From Echinometra lucunter (taxonomy: Eukaryota > Echinodermata > Echinoidea > Camarodonta > Echinometridae), in the NCBI GenBank assembly GCA_029962745.1, contig CM057161.1:13089449-13153448 (forward strand): a stretch of 64,000 bases of DNA, given 5' to 3'. Positions within the stretch are counted from its first letter, which is position 1, and each line of letters starts with the position of its first letter. Under the pieces are notes generated by a model that saw nothing but the letters and a program-made list of their open reading frames with translations, was not told the origin of the DNA and did not search any database. A program made the translations under genes and the position numbers. Positions 12,101 to 27,100 of the stretch are shown piece by piece.

Positions 12101-15100
12101 ACTAGATTTTAATCATAGGACAGCGAGACGATCTTTCTACTTCCCTGTCGGGTTCTCCTTGGTATTCAGTTGAGATTTTCTTGAATTTTCTATGTCCATA
12201 CTAGATTTTAATCATAGGACAGCAAGACGATCTTCCTCCTTCTCTGTCACACTCTCCTTGGTCTTCAGTTGAGATTCAAGCTAGAGATGTAGAATAGGAA
12301 GTTTTCTGTGTTCATACTAGATTTTAATCATAGGACAGCAAGACGATCTTTCTCCTTTTCTGTCAGGTATTCCTTGGTATTCAGTTGAGATTTCAGCAAG
12401 AGATGTGGAATGGGCAGTTGTCTGTGTCCATACTAGATTTCAATTCTGTGACAGCGGGATGATCCGTCTCCTTCTCAGTCACGTTCTCCTTATTCTTTAA
12501 AGATGGAAAGATGTTGCACATAGAACAGCCTAGCTCTTCCTTGTTGCAGCTGACCAAACTATTTTTATTGAACTTTCAGGAGAACTGGTAAAGCCATGAT
12601 GCGGAAAATATGTGGGGTGAAACTGTGTGATAGAAAGAGAACAAGTTAGCTTATGAAATTTTTGAGTCTGGAAAAAACTGGTGGAAGTGGTCAAGAGAAG
12701 TGCATTGAGATGGATGGGTCATGTATTAGGAAGGGAAGATGATGAGTCTTTGAAAAAATCTGGAAGTGGATGGCCTAAGGGGAAGGGGAAAACCATGGAG
12801 AGATATGGTGAGGAGGAAAAGTGGGAGAGTTTGGCTAAAAGAAGAGTAAGCTCAAGAAAAGAAAAAGTGGAGGGAGGGAGGGACGGAAGGAGTGTCTGAG
12901 TGTCATCATGGCACAAAAGTCAGTGACCTCCTGTACGAGGAAAGATGCTGACTTTGATAAACGATAATGATGATGAAGTACTTCAATATTTTAATGCCAT
13001 GTTCACACTTCCTCTTGATGACAAAGTTAAACCCTCTCACCTTTATCTATCCCACCATTCCCGGTCAGTTTTATATTTCAATACATCGCAAAGATCTCGA
13101 GCATCGTCTCACATGTCTAATGATAATAGTATCTTTGCATGTTACAATGTTTGAAACTTAGATTGCATCCTCCTTCTATTGTTTCTTCATCGATGATACA
13201 TGTCTGCTGAGATTCAGGGGGTTAAGATTTCGATCTTTGTATCGCTTAGTTCACTTGAAGTTGCCAATTTGTGCCCTTCAGTCATGTTTGCCTAATTGTA
13301 GGCAATCTGAATGAATTTATGATGAGGATTGAGTCGAATTTGTGTCACCTGATTCATTTTAATGGCATGCCTGGAAGCAGGAGATCTGCATTACATGACT
13401 CTTGATTTGGGGCCAATTTTTTTGTCATGGTATTGAGTTCTCGATTCGGATTAATCAGTATTGGAGATCTAGAACAGGTGCGGCTAATATGCAGTACCTC
13501 TCTTTTTCTCACTCTCTGTCTCTTTGTTTCTCTCTCTCTTCATCTTCACCTGTCTTCATTGTCTTCCTTTGTACTGCCTTGCTCTGCTACTCTGTCCTTT
13601 TCCTCCTCCTCCTCCTCCTCCTCCTCCTCTTCCTCCTCCCCTCCTCCTCCCCTCCTCCTACTCCTCCTCCTCCTCCTCCTGCTCCTCCTCCTTTTTCTTC
13701 TTCTTCTCCCCATCTCTCTTTTTTGCTCTCTCTCATACTTCTTTCTCACCTACCGTACCTCTTAATCTCATTATCTTCATTGCTCTTCTATCCCTTTAAT
13801 CAAGCAAAACAAAAACAAACGTTACATGTACCAGGGTAAGCTTTCAAGGTTTCTCATGCGAGGACTGAAACTAGTTCATTCTGCCTCGTTAGCTCTTGAA
13901 AATGTTTTCTCTTGACTCCTCAGACTGAGACAATGGTCCCTGGCAACCCTTCTATGTAGGCATATGTAGCTCTTTGATAAACCATGACATTTGTCTGCTT
14001 AAGTGATCTTTCTGATGGAATTGGGAGTAATTAAGGGCTGGAAGTCAAGCTGCTACCCCTTTCTCGCTTTGCTCAGATTAGCGTCCATTAGACAGAGTGT
14101 AAGATGTGACAAGATGATGAAGGCTTGATCGTGAGAGGGACCAATTCACACTGAAGGTTTAAGTCAGAGCTCCTTCCTCTTTCTTGCTTTGCTAAGATTA
14201 GTGTCCATTGGTGTTAACCTTTGGGTGATCACGTTCATGTCACGTTGTCGCGTTACACAACACTTTATGAAAAAGCTACAGCAAATCTACGCATATTTAT
14301 GTCTTGAACCCGACACTTCGTAAATAAGAGGGGTGTATTTCAGGAACGTATACACCCCTACCTTTTGAGAATTTAGGGCCTATAATTCACGAAATATTGT
14401 GCAAAATGACAACGTGACGTGAACATGATCACCCGATGATTCGAAGTAAGCAGTGTTCATCATTAGACTGTGACAAGATGTAAAATGACGATGAAGGCAT
14501 TGGAGGAGAGATTATTTAACACCGATGGGTAAATTCTGAGTTATTCTTCTTTTGGACCAATGAACTGGTTTAGAAATTGTTATATGCATGCATCTTGTGA
14601 AGTTGGCTTAAATTGATAACAGTATTCATACAAGCATTGGTGAAGTAAGTGAAAGGCAGTGCAACCGTGGTTGTGGAATTTAAAGTGAACCCTCTTCACT
14701 TTCACAGTATTCATGACTTGGAGCACTTCTTTTATAGGAAATCATATCTAATTCCAAAATATACCATCATTGCTCTGAAAGCAACACTTTTACCAAATTT
14801 AAAGTCTATGATAGAATATTTTCTTAATGCAATAAAATTTACCAATAAACGTTTACTTTCGATTTTCTTGTTTTAATTTTGGCTGAGTATTGAGATGTGA
14901 ACGTGGTGTAGCACTGCATGCCATCGTGACTAATGGTGTGTAATGGTGTGGTTTTATACCTCACGTAATGTGGAGTGGGCAGGTTACTTAGTTAGAAGTT
15001 TAGAGAATCTCAAAAGAAGGAAAATGGCTTTATTTTTTTTTATGAGAGAATATGAAACAAGAGTGAAGAGAGAGAGAGAGCTTGAGCTTAAAATGCTCTA

Positions 15101-18100
15101 TATAGTAACTATTGAGTGTATTTTTTTTTTCAGTGTGTTGTTCTAAGATACAATTTTGTGTGTGTGTGTGTGTGTTGTTCTAAGATACAGTTTATTATGA
15201 TAAAGTGCAATATTAATGATTATGAAGCCACTGTTGATATCAAGCAAATCGCTCATAATGGCGGTCTCCTGCGTTCACTAGTTCTGTTAATCGTAAAGTA
15301 TTAATTTTGCCATACTTGCTGTGTATTTTGAAATCAATTGTGTATGACTTATGTGTTTATATGTTATTATCTGTAATGAATGATTCTTTTTACTATATTT
15401 AATATTGAACGCAGAAATGAAATTCAAACAAACTATACTTGCAAAATATTAATGACTGAATGATTTTTTTCGTCGCCACCTTTTAGCATGATGACACAGT
15501 CCTAATACATGCGGTGAAAGGAGGTCAGACAGAGGTTGTCAGGTTACTTCTCAAGAAGTTTGCTGATGTGGACATACAGGGTGATGTAAGTAGAACAAAT
15601 TCTGAACTCATTGATAAATTTCATTGTAAATGTAAAAGTAGACCTGTTTGCTTATGGAGGGCCTAATGATAATAGTGGGCTCTTGTGATAGCGCTCATGT
15701 CCGTCAGAATTGACATTCCTGGCGCTCCAGTTTCTCTCCAGAACCCTTGGTTACCAACTATTCAGTTCACCGGTTATGCGTTATGGCGTCTGAATAGATG
15801 GAATCCAGTTTGCATACATTAGTTGTTGCTATGTTGGGTTAGCATTTGGCAGGCTTCTTAGTTGTCAAGGGAAACATTTGTTCAACCAGTATGCATAAAT
15901 TAGTAAACAGGTCTATTGATAATAAGCGGTGCAGATTGAAAATAAAATGTGCCTACAAGTAAAATTATGGAAATAATTTACATGAAAAAAAAAAAACTAA
16001 TCATAGGGAGCTTTAGATTGGTGACACGAGTCCTGTGACACAGAATCTTAGCAAAAATGTTGTTATGCGCATGTGCGAGACAGCTGTTTCCAGTCCATCC
16101 TGCATCCTCCTATTTTTCATGACAGTTCTGGGTCCAGTTTACCGTCCTCTCCAATTTCGCGATGCAAAATCTTTACTGGCCCTTTTTTATGACGCAACAA
16201 TGCTTCACCTTTGTCTGTGCGTGCTTTGTCTGATTAACTGTGCCTTCCCGAAATCTAAAGCCACTTTTTCAACACAACGCAAGAAAAGAGGAGAACGTAA
16301 GTCAACCTAGGAAGATTCCGCATCACAGGACTCGCGTCACCAATCGAAAGCTCGCTAATAATGCAGAGAGAAAACATGAATTCTCTTTCCTTCATATCAG
16401 TGATTTGCAAAGGTTTCTCCAATTGTGTGTAAGACCATAAAACATTACACTGAGTAAAAAATAATAAAATACCAATTTGTCACTTTGAATTTGGAATAGA
16501 TGAATGATACTAAGCAAGTGTAAAGAGTTATGGTGGGCAGTAATTTCCACCATTTGAGGCAGAATTTTATTGATTTCAAGAATTTTATTTGCTTAAAGAA
16601 CCTATTTATAGCTTTGATTCTGTTTTGTGTTTTTCCTTAATGTTGTACTTAAGATTATAATGATAATTTTAGTGACCAATTTTTATTTTCTTGTTTACAA
16701 GACAAGAAAATATTGTTGCTGTTTTGATGATTGACGTTATTAATATTAGGAACATTTTTTTTTACTTGACAGGACAAGAAAACAGCTTTATACTGGGCAG
16801 CTGAGAAGGGACATGTGGACATCCTAGAAACAATCTTAGATAGCAATCCAAACACAGAATTAGCAGCCAAGGTAAGTTTACAATAATGCATCAACTCTCA
16901 AATAAAAGAGAGTTTTGTCAAAAATTGTACAGACAGACTCATGACAACATATTTTGCGCTAACTTTTTAAGAATTTAATTGGTCCAAAGCTTTTTGCAGC
17001 CAGGCGGCAAAAAAAAAGTCTCCTGCCTCGGCGACATTTTTTTAGTCACCGCATACCCCATTGACTTGTACACTAAAACTGTTGTGGGGATTTGTTGTGG
17101 GGATTTGCCTCATATCCGAACAGGCCTTTACAGTCACAAAAGCTGATATTATGAAAAGAAAATTGTGACCAAATTAGAATCAAGTCTTTACTTGAAATAA
17201 AACCTCGGAAAAAAGGAAACTTGCATCATGCTTCGAGTTACCGTTTTATTAACCCATAGACGTGCAGTGTCTCCTTTAAGAGACGCTTTGGCAGTATCTG
17301 TCGGTCCAGAGTGCTGGGCATGAGACATTATACATGAGTAGAAAGAGAAAAATTCACTGAAAATTTTGAGTCCATTTTCAATGCAGTATGATGTGGCGTT
17401 TTTTAATTAGAGCAGTTTAAATGTAACAAATCATTAAAGTCTTTAAATTGGCAACGCTGTTAATATTATGTAATCCCTATTTCCACGTTGAAATTGGCAG
17501 TTTCTGCTTAAAGTTTACAATCATAATTCATTTTGGTTCATGTTATATCTATTTTATTTTTTTCAAACTATGTAAGAGTGGAAAAAAATAATAGTTGTTG
17601 CCAATTTGAGGATTGAAGATGATTAATTTAGACCTCTAAAAAGCTCTGTACTTCTATGGGTTAATCACATACACCTTCAAGTGTACTGTTTAAAATTATC
17701 AAAAGACTGTCTGTGTTAATCACTGTTTAATGTACATGTACATGTAGATTATCTGTCACAAGGAGCAGTGTTGAACAGCAACTCTCTTGAAGTTCACCTA
17801 AAGATTCAAGTTTGCATTTAACAGCTACATGTAGATGTTACATGTATTTTACAGAGTAACTCCCAAATTTCAAGCTCAAATTCTGGGTTATATACACTTC
17901 GTTGCTATTTTGAATAGTGACCCGCTGAATCCATGAACTTCAAATAAAACTCTAGTTTGTATTCAACCTGATGCTGTGTGATATACTCTGTATAAGTAGA
18001 TTTCTGATTGCACAGCTCTCATGTGGTTTTAGCATGACGTCTCTTCCTTCATGTAATTTTAATGTGTTTTCACGATACCTTACCTCCCTAGGATGGGGAA

Positions 18101-21100
18101 ACCCCTTTACTGAGAGCAACAAGAAATCGAAATCGGGAGGTGGTGAGGGCGCTGCTGGATAAAGGAGCCAAAGTATCAGCAACAGACAAGGTAATGGAGT
18201 CTTATAAGTCATAATAATTGCTTTTTCTTTTAACCCATTCATGACAGAGGGTCCACATTTTGTGGTTTGGCCTAATATCTTTTGATGCAAAGCCCTAAAA
18301 ATTATACCAAATACAAGAGCAGAAAGAGCAAAAAATTCTACCCATTCTGTGCCCATTTTGGTTGCGTTAATATTCGTTGTTTGATGCTGAAAATTTTTTA
18401 AAGGAAAATAAGCATTAAAATCCTTAAATTGGCAATGTGATAGAAGGTTTAAAATCACCGTTTTCCCCTGCAAATTGGCAACTTTTTGACTTCTCATCAT
18501 AATTTCTGTCAATTTATATTCATTTCAGATACATGACGTTTTATAAGAAAAATGTAGCATTAAAATAAAAATGTTGGTGTTGCCAATTTGAAGAATAAAA
18601 GCTGATGAAATTAGGCTTTAAATAATTCCTGTCACGAATGGGTTAATTGGAACTGATATTTATAACATTCTGTTACAAAAATTCCCTTTGTAGGAAATGA
18701 ATGAAAAAGAAGTAATTCAGGACTGTTGAACCTAGCAGTTATGAAATCATTAACCCTGATAAAGAATGATTGACAACTGTCAAAAAATTGAAAGGAAAAA
18801 AAAAAACAAAAAAACTTTTGTCAACACACATGTAAGCAAATATCATTTATTGATATTAAAGTATTCTCCTTAGCACAGCATCTGCATGCTTAAATGGCTG
18901 TTCAGTTTCGTAACCTCTCTAGTTCATGCCTGCGCGTGCATGCAAATCAACTAGTCTTTCTTACCAGTCGCTTTTATGTTAATAGAGGTTGTATTTGAAC
19001 TTGCAATATCTCATTTAAGCTCATATCTTCCATATACTGTAAACGCTGTTAATATCTCACATGATTAAATTTTCACACTTAGCGATCCAAGAACATATTC
19101 ACAGGTTCTTAAATTCATGCTAAACAACTACTCACTGGCAAAAGTGCAAGATTTGATTTGATATTTCAATGCATATGAAATCGTACTAATATTTTTGCGA
19201 GTTCTAGATTTCGCGCTTGGCGAAAATAGCACGAAATCCTCGAAAATTAATGTACCGCGAATATTACTGCATTTACTGTAGTATAGTGACAAAGAATCCC
19301 TATAACAAACAGAGCAAAATGTTTTATGGTGATTGAGTACTCTTGAATCATTGTTACAACCAATAAGAAGGTCATAATGGTGTCTTTATTGATTATCGTT
19401 CTCAGAGAGGAGATACCCCGCTACATATAGCCATCCGGTTCAGGGACAAGAAGATCTCTGAACTGCTTCTAAGAAACCCTAAAGATGGAAGGCTGCTCTA
19501 CAAACCTAACAAGGAAGGGGAAACCCCTTACAACATTGACTGTAATCACCAGAAAGGCATCCTCACTCAGATATTTGGTGCTAGTGAGTATCTTTTGATT
19601 TCTCTTCTTCTTCCCTTTTAAAAAAAAGTACCATGGGTGCCATGGTAATTTGATGAAATTACCATCAAATCATTGTAATTTGATGGTACTTGCATGGTAC
19701 TTTCAGGGTTTTGATGGTAATTTTGTCAAAATACCATGGTAACCACGGTACTTTTTCTGCAGGGTTCCCTTGTGATACACAGCACTTCTACTTTTCAAGT
19801 TTGAGGGAGGCATTGCCCTGAATTCATGAGAGAGGTTTATTTTAAAAGCACGGTCTAAACCTTGGAAGAAACCCCCGCCATGGACTAAAACAAGTGCGAA
19901 TAAGCATAAATAAGTGTAAAAGTGCATTACAAGAGGACATGTACTATGATTGCGGAAGTTTTTAACCGCTGTTTAAATTCAAACCACACTTGAAATATAA
20001 ACCTCTTTAATGAATGTCTCTTGCCTTTTTCTGTAATGCTGACTTGTCCTGAGGCATTTCTCATAGCCTGGTTGTCCCTGTCTCACTTGTGGTTCTGCAC
20101 CCTGTCCCATGTACATTTAGTTTTCTTAGGACCTTAACCCTTAGTGTGCCAGCCGCATATCCCCCTGGTGCCACCTTTAGTGCAGGGGTGCTTAGTATGC
20201 ATGAGTGAACATCTGACTATACGTGTATTTGGCACAGCTACAGAGGCTAGTGTACGAAGCTTTGGCAGCTTAAGGGTTCAATTTAGAAATCAGCCACAAA
20301 GTTTTTTATTCAAAGAAGGTCTAAATTGACATTTTAGGACCTGTATTCATGTTAAAATGTGATTCAGGGGAACTGGAGTTAGAATTAAAGGAGGTCATGT
20401 GTGCTGTGTGTCTGATTATGTCAAGACCCCACTTATATGATTTTCTTTCATTCCTCAGAAAGTTTCTGCTCAGGATGTTACACATATAGGTTCTCTGTAG
20501 CTCTTTAGCTGATATCTTTCAAAGGCATCACTGTTGTCCTTCTGTCTTGCCTGGTTAGCTTTTCAAAGTAACTTTGTATGGTCTCTCTTTGATCTGTGTG
20601 CAGGGAGTTTCAGTCCTGGGGATGAGGTTGAGAATGAGTTAAGTGATCTCTGTAGCAGTTCTTTGGCTGATATCCTCAGTGAACCCACCCTCCTGCCACC
20701 GGTGACCGTTGGTCTCTACGCACGCTGGGGCAGCGGCAAGTCTTTCATCCTCAAAAAGCTGCAAGGTGAGTATCTCCATGCTCAACGCTTTCTTTCTTTG
20801 CTTGGTATAGCAACATTGAATCACAGTGTATAGTCTTTGCCAATTTGAAATAGTTTCATTGACATCATGTAATCTGTTTCACCCATTTTGTTTGTGATGC
20901 AAGGATGCCATGTTTCAGGCTTTGTTGTAGATCTTGGATGATGGTGATGGATGATGATAATAATGATGATGATGTTGATGACGATGATAATGATGGTGAT
21001 GATGGTGATAATGATGATGATGGTGGTGATGGTGATAATGGCGATGGCTTTGGCGATGGTGATGATGGTGATGGCGATAGGGATGATGATGGCAGTAGTG

Positions 21101-24100
21101 ATGATAATGATGATGATGATGACAATGGTGGTGATGATGATGGCGATGATGATGATAATGCTGCTGATAATAAGATGATAATGACCCTCTTCTTTATCCC
21201 TTACAGATGAAATGTATCAGTTTGCACGTCAGGACTTCCATCCCATCTTTCGCTTCACTTGCTGGGTGTTTGTCCTGTGTGCTCTGATAGGTTTAGCCAT
21301 AGGGACGATCGTCCTCTTCATTCCTTTCATGGTGAAGGGGTTTAGCTTCAAGAGTACTGTTAGCCAAGCCGGTGGTGTCGCACTGGGAGTCTTTCTTTTA
21401 TTGTATATAATCTTAGGTAAGAATCTGTAGGAATAACATGTCATTGGACATATATTTTAAACAAATTGATTTAGATGTAATACACATTCTTAATTTCCCC
21501 TAGCCCGTAGGGGGTGCATTATTCAACTGAGTAGTTGTGAGTTACATGTACCATCCTTCACATCTGTGGTGTAAAAACGTAATTGAATTGTTATAACAAT
21601 ATAATATATGTATATCTTTTTCAATGTTCTGCAAGTTCTGTAAGATAAACATGAAAATAGTTTGCTGGTTTTGTTAAAGGATATATATTTGTTATTTTAT
21701 CAAGAACTCAGTTACGTTTTACATCACAGATGTGAAGGTTGGTTACTCAAAACTACTCAATATAATTCAAAGTATTTAACTTGAATAACTCGTGAATATG
21801 ATTTGCATTTATAAACAAAAAGTGTAATAGTATGAAAACATTTCTTTAAAAAATCATGTTGAATATTGGTTTCGAGTCGAAAATGCCGGTCGCTTAGCAA
21901 ATTACCAGGATTCATACCAGCGGAAAAGGCTGGCATGAATTCTAATAATAAACAGGGCCAGTGTACAGTTATCCACCCCTTTTAGTTTTAAAATTAATTA
22001 TTTTCACACCCCATTCACATTCATTCACCCGTCCATTTAGTTTTACATTACTTAGTTTCCATCCCCCCGACTGTACACTGGCCCGCTATGCCGCACTCCC
22101 GACACAACCATACACAGGCCATGGACTGCTTATATACCCCTTGCAAGATTTAGCACATTTTTGCCAGTTAGTAAAAAATTGTCTACAGGTAGCCACGGGT
22201 ACTCACAGACCTTTGTATGAATGGCTTTGCTATTTGCATAAACTCATGCATATTCAGAAGCAATCTGCACCTTGGACAAGCTCAAGGAATGCGAATAAAA
22301 GGAGCAAGCATAACAATAGTCAATGCAAGTGAAAGGAAACACAACAAAGGCCTGTCAGATGCTTGCCTTAAATACTTTTCAAGCAACTTGCATTCATGTA
22401 GAGCCATTGATGAATTTGAATACATTTGTGAAGAGAGTCTCTTCTATCCATTGTGGTCCAGTCAGCTGATTCTTTAGTCCAGCTCACCTACAGATTAAAT
22501 TGATCTTCTGCTCAAATGTAATTTTAACCCAGAATATAATGTGCTTTATGAACAGTTGTTAGTGTCAATCATAAAATTTTTGTATGATGTATTCCATTTG
22601 GTTTCTGTAAGCTAAATTGTACTGTTTTAAATTCATCCAGCATCAATCTGGTACAATCTGGTAGCATTATTTTTTTTTCCTGAAAGTTTACCCTTTTACT
22701 TCACTTTTTGCACTCCCAGCTCTAGTATATTTTGGTCATCGTCAGAAGTGGAGGGGGTCAGGGAAAATGAGCGAATGGCTCGCCAGGCAATTCAACTACT
22801 TTCGCCTTGTGATGGCGCTATGCTACTGTAATCCTCCTGTCTCGTCGGATAGGACAGCTAAAGTCTTGCCAGTTAGGTATGTACGGCTGATGGGTGAAAT
22901 GAAATATTCTTCAGTGAAAATGGTGGAGTTTTTTTTTCTTCCCCCTCTCTTTTCTCTTTCTTCTTTTTTTTTGTTCTCATTTTCTGTTAATACATCATTT
23001 CTATCTCTCCTTCCCTTCTCTCTTTCACTGTCTCTCCATCTTCTCTCCTTTTGTCTGTTAAACTGTCTCTGATTGTCTTTCCTTATCGTGGTTCATTTTT
23101 CTTTCTTTTCTGTTTCGCTTATCTTCTCCTTGAAGTTATGCTTTGTAGCCCATTTTTATTCCTAGTACACATTCTCATTTTCATTCTTTGATCCATGATA
23201 TCCTGCCAAATCAAGAAAAACATAATATAATTGCATTTCTTCTATTTTGCCTCTCCCTACCCAGGTTTATATTTGGAGATCATCTCCACCTGAGCAATCT
23301 AGGGAGCGACGCCCCTCTAGCCCGTACCATTGGTAGCTTAGGGGTGTCATTAGAGAAGGAGCTTGGTACTCTTGTTTCCCGGCTCTATAGAGTGGTCCAT
23401 TCAAGACCAGTAGATGGTAAGCATATGGCAATGCATAAAATTTAGTTGTGCATTTCAACCAAACCTGTCATAATATTACATCATTATCAATATCCTATTT
23501 ACAACCAGGGCCCTTTTTAAAAAAATGTCAGGGGTATATTTCCATCAGCCCCAACATTTTTTTTTTCTAACTAGAGCAAGCCCCAACAAATCTATATCCT
23601 ATTCATTTTTTTTTCTGTGTAATATCTTATGCATAGTCTGTGGTTCATGTTTTCTATTTCTTATTAAACATCTTGAACAATGGAATGCCTGTCACTTTGT
23701 GTTTCAAACTTCACTTTGGTTTTTCATCAGATTTCTGTTCCATCCTTGATTTCAGGTAAATCACATTGGAAGAGGTACTGCTGCATTCCCCGATTCATAG
23801 TGACATTATTAGTTATAGGATGTTTCATAACAGGACTTGTGCTCCTAGTGCACGAGAGAACCAGGGAAGACCCTGTCAAAGAAATAACCAAGGCCAAGAT
23901 CGTGATATACGTCTTGGCGAGCGTTGTGGCATTATCAGTACTGGTGAACCTCTGGAACTTTGTGCAGTTTGTCTACCAGATGGTTTACCCTCCGCGGATG
24001 AGGATGGAGAGGAGGGCGCGGCGGGCAGGGCACATGAAACCGGACGACTTTCTCCGGAGCCTCAAGCAGGAGGTGACGACGTTGACGAACATGACCCAGT

Positions 24101-27100
24101 GCATGGATGCCTTCCAGGGGGTCCAGACGCGGATGGTGGTGGTTGTCGATGGGTTGGACAGCTGTGAGCAGGAGCAGATCTTGAACATCCTGGACTCCAT
24201 TAAGGCCCTGTTCTCATCCCCCTATTCCCCTTACATCACAATCCTTGCCATCGATCCGTACATCATCACCAAGGCTATCGATCAGAACCTCCACAATGTC
24301 TTCAAGGAGTCCAACGTCCGTGGACACGACTACCTTCGCAACCTGGTCCACCTTCCCTTTTACCTGGAAGTTGGTGTTCGCCTGAAGGACAGCGCGGAGA
24401 TGCCACTGGCTAATCATGTCTCACCATCTACATCAAGGGTAAGTCATGCATGTTTCAAGTTCACTTCTGTTCTGTTCTGTTTTCTGATATGGCAGTGTTT
24501 TGTCTTTTGTTCCTTGTAAGTAGCACATAAATTCTGTAACCTTGTTCCAAAGAATGGATTCTTTTAATTGCAACTTCTTGACAGTTTCAAATACCTTTTT
24601 ATTAATTTCCAAACTAGGATCTATTTCCTTTATTTCATTCTAATCAACCTTGAAAGGGAAAAAGAGAGAGATATACTCAGTAGATCAGTTCAACTCTTGT
24701 CAATCTAAAAAGCTACTAAATCAAAGAATTAACTTAAGGAAAAGGTCCATTCTGCTTTGCTTATCGTGAAAAGCATTTTTAGTGGTCTGTAATTCTTTGT
24801 TCTTGTTTGTCTTCTTCTTCTACTTGTAAGTGCAGCTCTATTCGCTTATTCTGCTTCTGCAACAAAACAGTGCAATATTCTTTCTTTCTGTTACTGCTAG
24901 TAGCAACTCTCATTGAAAAAAGTTCACTCCTTGACAAGCAAGCAACTGATATCTGTTTCCAAGCTTTGTTTTCTCGTTTGTCTCATAGAACTTAGAAAAA
25001 AAAGCATGTATTTATGAGCATTTAGTATATGTGCTAGACTTTCGTCTTTCTTCAAGGTCTCTCATGCCAAATAAACAGATTGTCATGATGTATGTACAAT
25101 TCTGTTTCTCAAGCAAAACCAATAGGAAGCAGACAGTTGATATCATGTGCAGTGTCTCCTTCGTTTTCCCCCCAGTTAGATCAGGGACAAAGTTAGTATT
25201 AAAATAATGGTGGTGGAGGCCCAAAGCAATTAGTCCGATAATGAAAACCTCTTCGTGTACAGAATATCACAGTCGGTGCTTGAATAAAGTGTAATCCCTT
25301 ATTTTTGCAGTAGAAAGGAGGATAAAGTCCCTGCTCCATTCATGTTATAAATAGAATTCCCATTTTATCCCAGAACCCCTTGTGTTTACGCAAGCCATCA
25401 TCACACTAACAGAGTATCCCCTCAATATGGATGCCATGTATAGCTGTATGGATAGATTTCATATGAACCCCCCTATTTATGGAATAACACCATTATTCTA
25501 CTATACTACTCCATCCTTCTTATCATATAAATAATTTTTTTTTTTTATTAGTTCTCTGGATTTCATGTCCATTTTACTAAATGCTTTTAGAGGATACTGA
25601 TATTGAGAGGCTGTTACAAATGGGAGAAATGTTTCAATGTTTGTGTTGAAATTTGGCATTTTCATTTCTAATGCGCTTTTTGCAATTAATTGAAATTCCA
25701 TTTGCATTAATTATGGCTCTCAATTTATCATTAGTAATACGTTCATAACAAAAAGTTGAAAGTTGTTTCATTTTATAGATTTTTTTAAACACACGTTTTC
25801 AGAAGATCTCTTTATGAAGTAAAACATAGATGTGAGTGAATAATGTAAGAATTAGCCCTTGTTCATTATTTTCATCCCATATTTTATGTCAAGTTCCAAA
25901 TTTAATTTGATTAGGGGAGGGTCTAACTTTTTCTTTATCTGTAAGGCGTATGTACAGTTATTCTTCCATGCAGACTTTGATTGATATGTTGAAAATCACT
26001 ATATTTCAGTATCAAACTTTTTAACCCATGCTTATCCCTGTGCTTCCAATAAATGGAAAATATAAAATTGATTATGCTCTCTACATAAATGTACATATAT
26101 AAACTAGATTTAACTGACTTTTTTCCTGTGCCTTTTTTTCCACACCTTGTCTGTCTCTGCCCCATATTTATTTTACGCCTACGCTAGATGACAAGGTGGG
26201 CTCCTTCGTTAACCCTCCCCAGTATTCCCGAACTGCCTGAAAACGATTCCACGCCAACAAGCCCCTCTGATGGGAAGGCACAGCCACATAAAACTAAAAG
26301 GGTAAACCGCAAAAAAAAAAAGAGAGAGAGAAAAAATATAACTTTCGTATATGCATCAGTGGAATGACCAATATTCCAATTTACAAATGGGCTGATTTGT
26401 ATCATGGCATTTGTTACTCAATTTGGTTTCTTGGCGTGCAAGCTTTTTTTTTTTTTTTTTTTTTTTTACTTTGATTGCATTGTAATAGCCCCACTGCCCC
26501 CTCCCCCCCCCCCTCCTTGGCACCTCCTGCCCCTCCTCTTTTCCTGAAGCTTATTGTATTGATATCACTTTTCTTTGCGGTAATGGTTTCGGAACCTTCC
26601 CAAGTCCCCTGCTGCCTTAAACTCTTCAAAAAAGCATGGCATGGCTCCCCCCCCCCCCCCATAACAGTACTATAATTCCTTCTCACTAAAACTGTACTAA
26701 TAATGCACAGGTCTGTTTGCTGGAACTCCTGACTTTATACTAATCTAAGTAATCTTTCTTGTTTCATGATATTACATCAAATTTCACTATGATTTTTCTG
26801 TCAAGTAATATTCATCCTTTTTATCATTCAATTTCAGGTTTTTTTTCTCATTTCATGATCAAAATAGTTTGCCATCTTGTTATCCTATATACCGGTATAT
26901 CTTACACTCTATAACAGTATAGTTTGTCTTTCAGTCTCTCCATTCATTTTTCATCCTTTAATTTTTACTCAGATTAATCATTTCACTCTTCTGATCATCT
27001 TTCTCTCTGCATTCATCCATATTTTATCCATATTTTATCTCTCCACTACTTTTAGGGCATGTCTACAGATACTTTTAAGAGTATAAATTATGGAAGCATC

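Noticed and set aside
13402..13839. Pro/Ser-rich open frame of 145 codons
   Set aside because: It is a translated pyrimidine tract; the opposite frame is poly-Glu/Arg. No homology pattern is present.
20905..21210. Poly-Asp and poly-Met open frames
   Set aside because: They are translations of a GAT microsatellite and end without splice-consistent context.
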